Positions 9,182 to 17,825 of a stretch of DNA of 64,000 nucleotides are shown piece by piece. This stretch comes from Pseudoalteromonas luteoviolacea NCIMB 1944 (lineage in GTDB: Bacteria > Pseudomonadota > Gammaproteobacteria > Enterobacterales > Alteromonadaceae). Both the position numbers and the translations under genes were made by a program. Under the pieces are notes generated by a model. The model did no database searches, had not been told where the DNA came from, and saw only the letters and a program-made list of their open reading frames with translations. Every line of letters starts with the position of its first letter. The first letter of the stretch is position 1. The stretch is from positions 310,001-374,000 of the forward strand of contig NZ_AUXS01000016.1 in NCBI RefSeq assembly GCF_001625565.1, given 5' to 3'.

Positions 9182-11536
9182 ATGTCGAACAACCCTCTTC
9201 AAGGCAGGGCAAGTCCGAGTGACAACTCATCCGCAAGTCCCATCTCTGCCGTTAGGCAAATCGCCAAAGGCGCCTCGTCGGGGCAGTTGCTAGGCGAACA
9301 ACTTTTGATCCGATACGGCAAAGCAAACAATATCGAAAAGCCGACTCAGATAACCCAGCAACAAATGCTGGACACCTTCGTCGTTACCGGACTGGACTTT
9401 GTAGGTCAGGCTTCTCATGGCTACGGCGCCAAAGGTGTCGGTGTGGGTATTGATTTCGGGGTAGATATTGGAAAAGCAGTGCTACCCGGATTTGCCACAG
9501 CGGATGCCAAAGTTAGTGTAAAAGCATCGGGTGCCAGCGAGGTGCTGGTCGCTCTCACTCGCCAACCCTGCGTGCGCGATGTCCACCCCATCTGTTTGAT
9601 GACCGCAAAAGGCGAGCTATGGGAAATGGAGTTAGGTATCGGTGCTTCTATTGGTCTCAAAGCGTCCACTTCAATCGACACTTCGGGTCAATCGAGTAAC
9701 ATGATGACCAGTAAAGAAGAAAAAGAGACTCAAAAGCAACAGGCACAACAGCAATTTGGTACTTATGGCACCATGGCCTTAGAACAGATAGGCCTTGAAG
9801 CATCAGCCAGTATTGGGGCTGAAGCAAATGCCAAGTATCACGGCGAATTAATGATGCTAAGAGACCCCTACCCCTCTTGGTATAACAGCGTGAGAGATCC
9901 GTCTCTTGAGGAGATTTTCTTTGATTTGGTCGACTATGGCAGCAAAACAGGCAGTAAATCTAGGATCAAACAATTCTTTGACCGTGAGAGCAAAACCATA
10001 GGTCCATTGTTTAAAGATTTGAGCTTCTGGCAAACCATTCAAAAGGCCATAACTGGCGGCAATATTCCGTTTGAACAACTGCTACTGAGTTTGTCCGATG
10101 CCAGTGCATGGCTCCTGCACATTCAAGCCATTAATGACCGTGGCGACAAACAAGAGATAATCACCACATTAGATGACTTGGCTCAGCAAATCGCAACCCA
10201 GCAGGAAAAGAATTGGATTGTGCGCCGATTTAATAAAACTGAAAAGCGCGAAGTGAAAATGACTGCGCTGCAATATTTCGAACAGCAAGGCTTCAACTTA
10301 TTGTTGCCCAGCAAAGGGCTTAGTGGCTTTGCCAGCTTGAACGATTGGAAAAATGCCATTACTTGGGTAAAACAAGCCCTTTCTGTGGACCCATCAAAGC
10401 TTAATGAGTTGCTCACAGAGGTTATTCACCACCAAAAAGTCGTCGCTTATTTCCAGAACAAATCCGATAAGTCTCCTCCACCAGCACCTGACTACGCGCT
10501 CAGACGCAATCGCCTAAGTTTCGTCAACCTGTGGGGCCATGCTGCTAGTGCTGGTGCTGGTGCTGGTGCCAAAATGGCACTCACCGGCAAAGCCACGCCA
10601 GCGCTGTCACTTGCCACTACTGCGGGAGTTAGTGTCAATGGCGAGAAAAAATGGACCAGCTACCGCTTACAACAATTTGAAATCGCACCAACAGATAACG
10701 AAGAGCAGATCTGTGAGCGCATTTTTACTCAAGATAGCAGTATCACCTATTCTCAAGCTGCCATCACAGGAGAGGCAGCGCTAAAAATCTCTCTAGCAGG
10801 TTTAGATCCGGTGAAAAAAGTCTCCGGTAAAAAGGCTGAAACAACCAAAGATAAGGTCTTGGTTAATACCTTAGGTTATCAATCGGCACAATTTACTTGG
10901 CAGCCAGTGTTAAAAGCTGAAGAAGTCACATTGGAAAAAGGCACTGGGTTGACTTATGGCTATTCCATTACAGTAGCAAACCTAGAAAAAATCATCGCCA
11001 ATGAGCCCGGTAGCGACAAGCTGCTTAATACACTTGCTGATCTGCTACATGTATCGACAACCGATTTAATGACCGCAATTACAGCGGGGCAATGGATCAC
11101 ACAAAGCAAGTTACCGGCTCCTGTACTCTTGTTAGAAAGCACTTTTGCAGTCGGTGAAGGCTCAAGCGCGCCAATTACCTGGGATAACAATATCGAGCCG
11201 AAGCTTTGCAAAAATGCGCGCAGCCAACTTATTGACCGTTCGAGCGCTGCGATAGCCGCCGACAAAGATCTCGATGCTAGCGAGAAAAAGTGCCTGCAAA
11301 CCATTCGGATCCGCTATCGGATAGCTGACGCACTTGACGACAGTGCCACTTTCAAATTGGGAATTCCAATTGGGATTTTCAAGGTCGGTGTTGAACTCAA
11401 TGCTGTTGCGCGAGCCGGGGCAAGCGGCATTGTCGACTTACACACGCACTGGTTTGGCAAAGACTCAGATACTCTGAATCGTAAAACAACTTACCCAACC
11501 ACAAGCGTGCCTGCAACAATATTGCTACACCAGTAA
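9182..11536 (+). CDS. Large protein of unknown function, divergent from NRPS-like gene
   Basis: 784 residues, not recognised. Start ATG with GGAG about 8 bases upstream. There is no signal peptide or clear membrane helix. The composition is rich in Ala, Gly and Ser, with two Gly/Ala-rich strands-and-turns regions (about 80-160, GYGAKGVGVGIDFGVDIG; and about 450-485, ASAGAGAGAKMALTGKA). These may be beta-barrel-like or amphipathic blocks; a mixed helical block (about 240-430) separates them. Motifs typical of pore-forming or bacteriocin-like proteins cannot be confirmed. It shares a 400-bp divergent promoter region with the adenylation-oxoamine synthase gene, which suggests but does not prove a common role. 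Confidence 0.6.
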   Translation: MSNNPLQGRASPSDNSSASPISAVRQIAKGASSGQLLGEQLLIRYGKANNIEKPTQITQQQMLDTFVVTGLDFVGQASHGYGAKGVGVGIDFGVDIGKAVLPGFATADAKVSVKASGASEVLVALTRQPCVRDVHPICLMTAKGELWEMELGIGASIGLKASTSIDTSGQSSNMMTSKEEKETQKQQAQQQFGTYGTMALEQIGLEASASIGAEANAKYHGELMMLRDPYPSWYNSVRDPSLEEIFFDLVDYGSKTGSKSRIKQFFDRESKTIGPLFKDLSFWQTIQKAITGGNIPFEQLLLSLSDASAWLLHIQAINDRGDKQEIITTLDDLAQQIATQQEKNWIVRRFNKTEKREVKMTALQYFEQQGFNLLLPSKGLSGFASLNDWKNAITWVKQALSVDPSKLNELLTEVIHHQKVVAYFQNKSDKSPPPAPDYALRRNRLSFVNLWGHAASAGAGAGAKMALTGKATPALSLATTAGVSVNGEKKWTSYRLQQFEIAPTDNEEQICERIFTQDSSITYSQAAITGEAALKISLAGLDPVKKVSGKKAETTKDKVLVNTLGYQSAQFTWQPVLKAEEVTLEKGTGLTYGYSITVANLEKIIANEPGSDKLLNTLADLLHVSTTDLMTAITAGQWITQSKLPAPVLLLESTFAVGEGSSAPITWDNNIEPKLCKNARSQLIDRSSAAIAADKDLDASEKKCLQTIRIRYRIADALDDSATFKLGIPIGIFKVGVELNAVARAGASGIVDLHTHWFGKDSDTLNRKTTYPTTSVPATILLHQ

Positions 11537-11949
11537 TAGCAGCCACAGAAAAGGGGCTATCCAATTCTCTTTTTGCAATCAAAAAGAGCATTGAGTTGCT
11601 CCTTCATTTGCTCATATCCAAGCGCAAACTTTGCCCTACTTATTGATGGTTAAAGGGTCTAAATACCTTTAGCCAAACTATGCTTAACCCTTTCGACAGC
11701 GCTTTTTTCACCTGATATACCTGGGTTTTAAATTTATATAAACTTGCTCTCCCCTTCCGCTCAATAAAACTGGATACAACACTAGTCAATATAACCATCT
11801 CCAAAACCCATGAAAATCCTAAAAAACAATACTTAATAGTGGTTACACCAATCAAGACAATGAAATATAATCCTTCATAACAAAAATTAACACCCACTTA
11901 TCAGATTAAATATATTAAACAATATAATTTTTATATAAGGATATCTCCA
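11537..11949. other. Intergenic region with small inverted repeat
   Basis: An inverted repeat at 11567-11588 (CTCTTTTTG and CAAAAAGAG) lies 30 bp after the 784-aa gene and may act as a weak terminator. The remainder is A+T-rich. An 85-codon frame on the minus strand (11640-11897) has no ribosome site or protein-like composition and is not called. Confidence 0.35.
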
Positions 11950-12318
11950 ATGAGAAAACTAAGCGCTCTTTCACTTGTTGCTTTGCTTGCTACCGCATCT
12001 ACATTTGCTAATGCGACAGCCAATAACACATACACTGCAAAAGGTTCACTAATTGAGTCAATCAGTAGTTATTCAAAGGAAGAAAGTATTTTCCCAGCAT
12101 GGAGATCAATGACGCAATTAACTTTTTCTGGTGAACTTGTATGGACTTCAGGTGGTTGCCACAACAAGCATGTAGCGGTAAGAGATAGCGACCAAAACTT
12201 AATTCGTTTAGCTGAATTAGCATTTATTAATAACCGCCAAATTCGTGTATATGCCGATGCGACTGTGCCTAAACTAGACAATCAATACTGTGTATTAAGA
12301 GCTGTTACAATTATTTAA
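11950..12318 (+). CDS. Small secreted protein, unknown
   Basis: 122 residues. A typical signal peptide (MRKLSALSLVALLATASTFA, cleavage near ANA) is followed by about 100 residues with two Cys that could pair (GGCHNKH and NQYCVLRA). A ribosome site (AAGG) lies about 9 bases before the ATG. The family is not recognised. It is monocistronic, with a terminator downstream. Confidence 0.65.
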   Translation: MRKLSALSLVALLATASTFANATANNTYTAKGSLIESISSYSKEESIFPAWRSMTQLTFSGELVWTSGGCHNKHVAVRDSDQNLIRLAELAFINNRQIRVYADATVPKLDNQYCVLRAVTII

Positions 12319-12361
12319 GCGATCTAGTCTGCACAAATAACTAGAGGTCTATTACCTCTGT

Positions 12362-12392
12362 AGCTGAGCCTTGTTAAAAAGACTCAGCTTTT
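12362..12392 (+). terminator. Rho-independent terminator
   Basis: The arms AGCTGAG and CTCAGCT flank a 14-base loop and are followed by TTT, 44 bp after the small secreted-protein gene. Confidence 0.6.
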
Positions 12393-12554
12393 AAATTACT
12401 TAAATTCCGCCAATGTACTATTTCCTTTTTCAGCACAATATCACCACATATCAAAGTAGATAAAAACGTCCTACTGACCTTAATTGCCAGATTATGTAAC
12501 AGCCATAACCACTTAAAATAAAGCGGTTTTTAACATGCTATTGCAACTTTAACT

Positions 12555-12932
12555 TTATAATTTCCGGCCCGCTATGATTCTCTTAGAAAAGACAAAGTTT
12601 AAAAGTAGTGATGCCGTCACACCAAAAGTAAAGCTAAGTTTAAGCGATAACCCAAAATAAACAGCGGCAGAGTATACTGCTAGGTTAAATAGACCTGTAC
12701 TATGGCTCATTATTAAAAACTGGCAAAATTTATGAAGCCTATCCGTGGCGGCCTGATTTTTAGCAATAAACGTAAAGTAAGTGTTGCCTATCCAATTGCA
12801 ATAAATTGCAACACAAAAGCTTACCCACCTAGCGAAATAAGGGTTCTGAATATATTGAACTAGCCAATTAAATAAAGCGAAGTCTATGATAAAAACGACC
12901 CCACCTACTAAACAAAAACGAATAAACTGCAC
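12555..12932 (-). CDS. GtrA family membrane protein
   Basis: 125 residues with four predicted membrane helices (FCLVGGVVFIIDFALFNWLV; WVSFCVAIYCNWIGNTYFTF; MSHSTGLFNLAVYSAAVYFG; TFGVTASLLLNFVFSKR). The N-terminal FxxVGxxxxxxDxxxF and the ending LNFVFSKR are typical of GtrA. The family helps flip polyprenyl-phosphate sugars across the inner membrane. GTG start with AGG about 7 bases upstream. It is the last gene of the glycosyltransferase/two-component operon, 83 bp after the kinase gene, which fits a lipid-linked sugar flippase role. Confidence 0.85.
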   Translation of the reverse strand: MQFIRFCLVGGVVFIIDFALFNWLVQYIQNPYFARWVSFCVAIYCNWIGNTYFTFIAKNQAATDRLHKFCQFLIMSHSTGLFNLAVYSAAVYFGLSLKLSFTFGVTASLLLNFVFSKRIIAGRKL

Positions 12933-13015
12933 TTTCTAACCTACTAGAATATTTAACCTCTATTTGCTGAAAGTTACAGTATCATTGGTGACGTCTATAA
13001 AATGTCCTAAACTTT

Positions 13016-14266
13016 TTAGCAGCTGTTTGCTTCTCGAAACTTAACGCTCGCAGTACACCCTTTGTTGACATTATTGGTCAAGGAGAATTGCCATTGATAT
13101 TTATTACAGATGTCATTCACTATTTTTAAACCAACACCAAAGCCCTCGTCATTTCTAGGCTTTGAGCTCAGCCCAACTCCATTATCAATCACTTTAATTT
13201 CTCTTTTCGAAACAAAGATATTCACTGTTCCACCTACGGTACAATTGAGCGCATTTTTAATTAAGTTTCCAAGTGCAGCAGAAAACAATTGATGACATGC
13301 ATTTAGCTCAAATGGTTCCAGTAGCGTAATATTAAGATCAACATTATTGCTGTCTTTCAGCGAATTGAACTTATCACTCATTCCTTCTAGTAATTTGTTG
13401 TCTATCAAAACCTTATCAGACTCTACTTGATCACGAGCTAGAAACAGAAAGGTTTGGACCAAAGACTCCATTTCTTCTATCGATTCACGAAGCAAGCCAA
13501 CCTGTTTAAGTACTTTTTCATCGGTTGATTTTTTCAGTATGCTGGCACTGCCTTTTATTACCATCATTGGCGTACGAAGTTCATGGCTGGCATAACGGGT
13601 GAATGACTTTTCTCTATCAAATGCGTGTGCAACCTTAGCGCGATATGTATTCATCGCCTCCTCCATTTGTAGCATTTCATCTGACAGCTTGCCATCTACT
13701 TTGATCGGTTCAAAATCTTCATCATCTTTAAGTTTTTTGGCAAGTTCGGTGACAGGTTTGCTAATTCGCCGCGCACTGTTAATAACATAGGCCGAAGCCA
13801 AAATTAGCAGTACCACACCGCCGCCAAATACAGTTGCGGTCAGAATAATGACTTCTTCGTCTTCTAACTCTATTGCGTCAATATCCTCAACCGCATACAT
13901 AACACGCTGACCTTCACCATGGCGAATTACTTTGCCCAGCACATTGAACTCTACATCCAAGTGCTCAATATGAAACGTCGAACTACCAAACCAATCCTTG
14001 GTTATGTTTTTTTGAAGTGACTCAGGTAAAACTGAATAATCCGTATATACAGTTAACAGAGGATTTATTTTAATTGACTTAGGCTCCGCATCTTTGTACT
14101 TAATAATGTAGTGTTCGCCAACGATAGCGAGCCGCTTCATACTATTGTTATCTTCTGTCAAAGACGTACCAAAATAAAAGATCACCGCATAAAAAATGAC
14201 AAGTAGGATTGCGCCAAACAAGTAAGTACGGATCAAAATGCCAGAAGTTGAATTATCGAGTTTCAT
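13016..14266 (-). CDS. Sensor histidine kinase
   Basis: 416 residues. A membrane helix (about 10-33), a periplasmic sensor of about 100 residues rich in acidic side chains (VEDIDAIELEDEE just before the second helix), a second helix (about 140-163), a short HAMP-like linker, HisKA with the phospho-acceptor His228 in YASHELRTPMMVIKG, and a HATPase with N box GNLIKNALN, G1 DNGVGL and G2 GFGVGLKI. The gene overlaps the regulator gene by 4 bp (ATGA), so the two form a pair. The acidic membrane-proximal segment recalls PmrB/PhoQ-type sensors of cations or antimicrobial peptides; this is an inference. Confidence 0.9.
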   Translation of the reverse strand: MKLDNSTSGILIRTYLFGAILLVIFYAVIFYFGTSLTEDNNSMKRLAIVGEHYIIKYKDAEPKSIKINPLLTVYTDYSVLPESLQKNITKDWFGSSTFHIEHLDVEFNVLGKVIRHGEGQRVMYAVEDIDAIELEDEEVIILTATVFGGGVVLLILASAYVINSARRISKPVTELAKKLKDDEDFEPIKVDGKLSDEMLQMEEAMNTYRAKVAHAFDREKSFTRYASHELRTPMMVIKGSASILKKSTDEKVLKQVGLLRESIEEMESLVQTFLFLARDQVESDKVLIDNKLLEGMSDKFNSLKDSNNVDLNITLLEPFELNACHQLFSAALGNLIKNALNCTVGGTVNIFVSKREIKVIDNGVGLSSKPRNDEGFGVGLKIVNDICNKYQWQFSLTNNVNKGCTASVKFREANSC

Positions 14267-14931
14267 TTGTTGAGCTTGTAGCCTATTTTAGGGATAGTTT
14301 CGATCAGATCTTTGTTATAGGGATTGTCTATTTTTTTACGAAGTTGGTATATATGCTTTCGCAACACATCTTGTTCTGGCAAGTCCTCCCCCCAAAGCTG
14401 AAACTCCATTTCTTCTCTGGTGACAACATTAGGGCTGCGTTCAACTAATAGTTTTAAGATTTTAAAGCTGATAGGAGAAAGTTTAATTTCATCTCCGTCT
14501 CGCCATACTTGATGGGTTGAAATATTCAGTTTTAACGAGCCTTGTACTAACTCTGTTTTAAAGCCTGTTCCTGAATATCTGCGCGCTAGGCTAAGAATTC
14601 TCGCTTCGAGCAATTCTATATTGAAAGGTTTCACGAGGTAGTCATCAGCACCATGATGAAACCCTTGTAACATATCCTCATCAGTATCTCTTGCAGTCAA
14701 CATGATAACCGGTGTGTTAATACCTAATTCTCTGAGTGATTTGCAAATATCTAAACCATTCATACCTGGTAACATTAAATCTAATACAATGCAGTCATAA
14801 TGATTGGACTTTGCTAACTCCAAGCCCAAGATACCTGTTGCGGCATGATCTAATGCAACCTCAGAACCTTCAAAGTAGTCAAAAATCACTTCTGCAATAT
14901 TTTTGGAATCTTCTACCAAGAGTACTTGCAC
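14263..14931 (-). CDS. OmpR-family response regulator
   Basis: 222 residues. Receiver domain with acidic pair E7/D8, phospho-acceptor Asp51 in CIVLDLMLPGMNG, T in MLTARD and K in YLVKPF. It is followed by a winged-helix DNA-binding domain (about 125-220, SPISFKILKLLVERSPNVVTREE and LRKHIYQLRKKID). It lies between the GT39 gene (9 bp upstream) and the kinase (4-bp overlap), so it probably controls its own operon and hence the sugar modification. It resembles the QseB/PmrA/CarR group. Confidence 0.9.
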   Translation of the reverse strand: MQVLLVEDSKNIAEVIFDYFEGSEVALDHAATGILGLELAKSNHYDCIVLDLMLPGMNGLDICKSLRELGINTPVIMLTARDTDEDMLQGFHHGADDYLVKPFNIELLEARILSLARRYSGTGFKTELVQGSLKLNISTHQVWRDGDEIKLSPISFKILKLLVERSPNVVTREEMEFQLWGEDLPEQDVLRKHIYQLRKKIDNPYNKDLIETIPKIGYKLNK

Positions 14932-14940
14932 ATCGGGCTC

Positions 14941-16374
14941 CTAATTACATTGATACAGTATATGTTTGTTAACGACTTCAACAACCTTACAGTTATTTTT
15001 CAATATATTGGCTACGCCGTTAAGCTGGACTGTATTTATTACCAAAAAGAAAGGTGCTTGTTCATCCAGCTTCGACTCTAGTAGTTTAATATTTTTTAGT
15101 AACTTAGCTTTTCCTTGAGAGTAAAATTGTGCGCTAAACGGCCGCTTGTACCAATAATATAACTCTCCCTCTTGAATTGATGTGCCGTTTGCAACTAGCA
15201 ACTTTTGCTGTGTTGGCAAAGTTACTTTTCCAGATATCAACAATACAGTTGTTATACTCAATATACAGAGTGTTAAACACCCTGCTAAGACCAAGCGTTT
15301 GGAGAGTTGATTTGTGATGGTCACAAATACAGCCATGGCTCCAAACCCCGGCATAACATAGATTGGAAGAATATTTCCTGCAAAAGTAAACAGCACCAGT
15401 GGCGCAAATATCCATGCGACTAAATAAGGCTTAATCTGCGACTCATGTTCAGATGAGAAGCTGCCTTTTGTCATTTTAGACAAAAGTGATTTTATGACAA
15501 AAAACGACCAAGGAAATGCACACAGTATCCAGTAAATCCATATGCTGCCTCGTGGTCTATCGTGCGCGCTACCATACAAGTCTCCCGCCCATCCAGATAC
15601 TAAAAAACGCTGAATATGCTCACCTATAATAAAGTACTCAAGAAACCCTGGGGTTCTTATTTCCGCCCATGCATACCACGGAACGACGAGCAGCCAAAAT
15701 AAGGGAAAACCCGTTTTCCAAGGTAGTGAACAAAATGCTTTCACAAATTGCTTTTTCCACACACTCCACATTATTAAAGCGATAACCACAAGCGCAACAG
15801 CAACCGGCCCTTTCACTAACATACCTAAGGCCAATGCAGTAAAAAACAGGTGACCATGTAGTTTTGAACGATAACCTTGATAATTTAACCAAAAACTTGT
15901 CATGGCCAATGTGTAGGCCAGTAGCAAAGAGCTGTCGGTCATCACCATGCCAATAGCCAAAATAAAGCCTAATGTAGATGCCAAAACAAATACCGATACA
16001 ACCGCTTTGTGTGTATCAACCAATAGAGCCACAAAACGAAAAACCACAAGTGCTGTTAACATGCCCACCAGCAAGTGCGGTAACCGAGCAAAAAACTCAC
16101 TAACGCCAAACAGTGAAAAACTAGCAGCGCTAAGCCAAGTATGAAACGGGGGTTTACCCCAAAAGGGCACATTGTAATCGAATTGCGGCGTAACCCAGTT
16201 TCGTGTCTCCAACATGATCCGCGCAATTTCACCATACCTCGCCTCGGTGGTATCAAACAGAGGGTACATACCTAGCGAAGCTAATCGCAATAAAAATAGT
16301 GAGAGCAATACTAGACTTATGACTTTGACGATTGTTGCCGAATGGACAAGGTGTTTGGTACTTGGTTTAAGCAT
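14941..16374 (-). CDS. ArnT-like GT39 glycosyltransferase
   Basis: 477 residues with about 11-12 membrane helices. The first periplasmic loop has the family signature (FDTTEARYGEIARIMLET, then FDYNVPFWGKPPFHTW), with the acidic pair that binds the polyprenyl-phosphate sugar. These enzymes move a sugar from undecaprenyl phosphate to lipid A or another acceptor on the periplasmic face. The gene overlaps the GT2 gene by 8 bp. In the ArnC/ArnT analogy the GT2 makes the lipid-linked donor and this protein uses it. The rest of an arn pathway (ArnA, B, D) is not here, so the sugar need not be aminoarabinose. Confidence 0.85.
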   Translation of the reverse strand: MLKPSTKHLVHSATIVKVISLVLLSLFLLRLASLGMYPLFDTTEARYGEIARIMLETRNWVTPQFDYNVPFWGKPPFHTWLSAASFSLFGVSEFFARLPHLLVGMLTALVVFRFVALLVDTHKAVVSVFVLASTLGFILAIGMVMTDSSLLLAYTLAMTSFWLNYQGYRSKLHGHLFFTALALGMLVKGPVAVALVVIALIMWSVWKKQFVKAFCSLPWKTGFPLFWLLVVPWYAWAEIRTPGFLEYFIIGEHIQRFLVSGWAGDLYGSAHDRPRGSIWIYWILCAFPWSFFVIKSLLSKMTKGSFSSEHESQIKPYLVAWIFAPLVLFTFAGNILPIYVMPGFGAMAVFVTITNQLSKRLVLAGCLTLCILSITTVLLISGKVTLPTQQKLLVANGTSIQEGELYYWYKRPFSAQFYSQGKAKLLKNIKLLESKLDEQAPFFLVINTVQLNGVANILKNNCKVVEVVNKHILYQCN

Positions 16375-17365
16375 GCTTTTGCTGCCCCTTTACGACTTGA
16401 ACTTTGCTCTCAACATCCATCACAATATAACTGGGCCGCCCTTTGACTTCGGTGAAAATACGCCCGATATATTCACCGCATACGCCAATAGCGATGAGCT
16501 GTACACCACCTAAAAATAATTGAACAAGCATCAATGATGGGTAGCCTTGCACGGCCTCTCCCAACCATACGGTTTTAATGAAAACCCAAAACGCATAGAC
16601 AAATGCAGACGCAGAAATTAAAACGCCAGCCCAGACTGATAGCCGCAAAGGCTTTACACTAAATGCAGTGATCCCAGATAGCGCAAGCCCCACAAGCTGA
16701 GTAAATGACCACTTGGTTGTACCTGCTTCTCTGCGAGGCCGCGAGAATTCAATCGTAGTTTGTTTATAACCTGGCCACGACAATATCCCCTTAATGTATC
16801 TGTTCTTTTCAGTGAGCTGTTTAATTTTCTCTATCACACGGCGACTAATTAAACGAAAATCTCCCACATTTCTTTGCACTGGTACATCCGCTAAATGGTC
16901 AAGCAACTTATAATAAATATCAGCGGAGTATTTTTTAAACCTGCTTTCTCCTTCTCTCTCAGTCCGTTTCATATTTACCACGTCAAAGCCTTGTTGCCAT
17001 TTAGCAAGCATCTTTGGAATGAGCTCCGGTGGATCTTGAAGATCAGCATCAAGCAAGGTAACTGTTTGGCCTTTGCAATGATCGATACCAGCCGTCATGG
17101 CCGCCTCTTTGCCAAAATTGCGGCTTAAATTAATACATTCGACATCTGCGCAAAATGACGTGAGAGACAGCATGACACTCCAACTATCATCAGAACTTCC
17201 GTCATTGACATAGATAATTTCAAACCGTTCGTTAGGTATCGCACTCAATACCTGGTTCAGACGATGATGAAAAATTGGCAGCACCTCTTCTTCGTTATAA
17301 ACAGGTACTATTACACTCAATAAAATGTCTTTTTCATGGGACATGTTGTCTGAAACAAGCTGCAT
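16367..17365 (-). CDS. GT2 polyprenyl-phosphate sugar transferase (ArnC/DPM1-like)
   Basis: 332 residues. GT-A fold with VIVPVYNEEEVLP at the N-terminus, the DxD-type LLDADLQDPPELIP, and two C-terminal membrane helices (about 235-257 and 270-295) as in ArnC, GtrB and YfdH. It should transfer a nucleotide-activated sugar to undecaprenyl phosphate at the cytoplasmic face. It is the first gene of the five-gene operon GT2, GT39, regulator, kinase, GtrA. The start at 17365 is plausible; an in-frame ATG seven codons later (MSHEKD) is an alternative. Confidence 0.87.
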   Translation of the reverse strand: MQLVSDNMSHEKDILLSVIVPVYNEEEVLPIFHHRLNQVLSAIPNERFEIIYVNDGSSDDSWSVMLSLTSFCADVECINLSRNFGKEAAMTAGIDHCKGQTVTLLDADLQDPPELIPKMLAKWQQGFDVVNMKRTEREGESRFKKYSADIYYKLLDHLADVPVQRNVGDFRLISRRVIEKIKQLTEKNRYIKGILSWPGYKQTTIEFSRPRREAGTTKWSFTQLVGLALSGITAFSVKPLRLSVWAGVLISASAFVYAFWVFIKTVWLGEAVQGYPSLMLVQLFLGGVQLIAIGVCGEYIGRIFTEVKGRPSYIVMDVESKVQVVKGQQKHA

Positions 17366-17825
17366 TGTTAACCCCTTCTATAATGAGATACAGCAAGGTT
17401 ACACTGGGCTATGTCTAGGAAATGTCCTCAGCCATTTAATACCCTTAAACATTTGAGGTGTACACGAATTTTATGTCGACATTCGATGCCTAGTTGTTAG
17501 CGATCACGCTCTAAAGTGGGCATGTTTGCCCATTAAAGGTATGACATGCTTACAATCAAATCGAAATTATCCATACAAAAAACGCGAGGCGAGTTTGCTA
17601 CCTCAAAATAAAATTTTAATCGCAGCCAACTCCCCCCCCCCCCTACGTCCCCTTTTTGAATAAATTATTCGACCATAGTCCAACTTGGCAAACCGAATTG
17701 TATAAAATATCCTCAAAAAGCTGATCTAAGAGCAGTTAATGTCAGCGTTATTGATCCGTAACTATTCGGTAGATGGCGTTTATGGTAGTGCCACCTGCCA
17801 AGACAAAACATGTAAAGGGATACTT
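17366..17825. promoter_or_regulatory. Divergent promoter region, GT2 operon and chitinase
   Basis: It holds the promoters of the minus-strand GT2 operon and the plus-strand chitinase. A 12-C homopolymer sits in the middle. An in-frame ATG at 17739 would add 29 codons to the chitinase, but the signal peptide begins at 17826, so that ATG is not used as the start. Confidence 0.5.
17632..17643. repeat. Homopolymeric tract of 12 C
   Basis: Twelve consecutive C in an A+T-rich region, about 180 bp before the chitinase start and about 265 bp before the GT2 operon start. Such long tracts slip during replication, so length variants are expected. Confidence 0.9.

Noticed and set aside
11640..11897. 85-codon frame, minus strand
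   Set aside because: No start signals, no protein-like composition, no known family.
15947..16144. Plus-strand frames inside glycosyltransferase and kinase genes
   Set aside because: Shadows of well-supported minus-strand genes.
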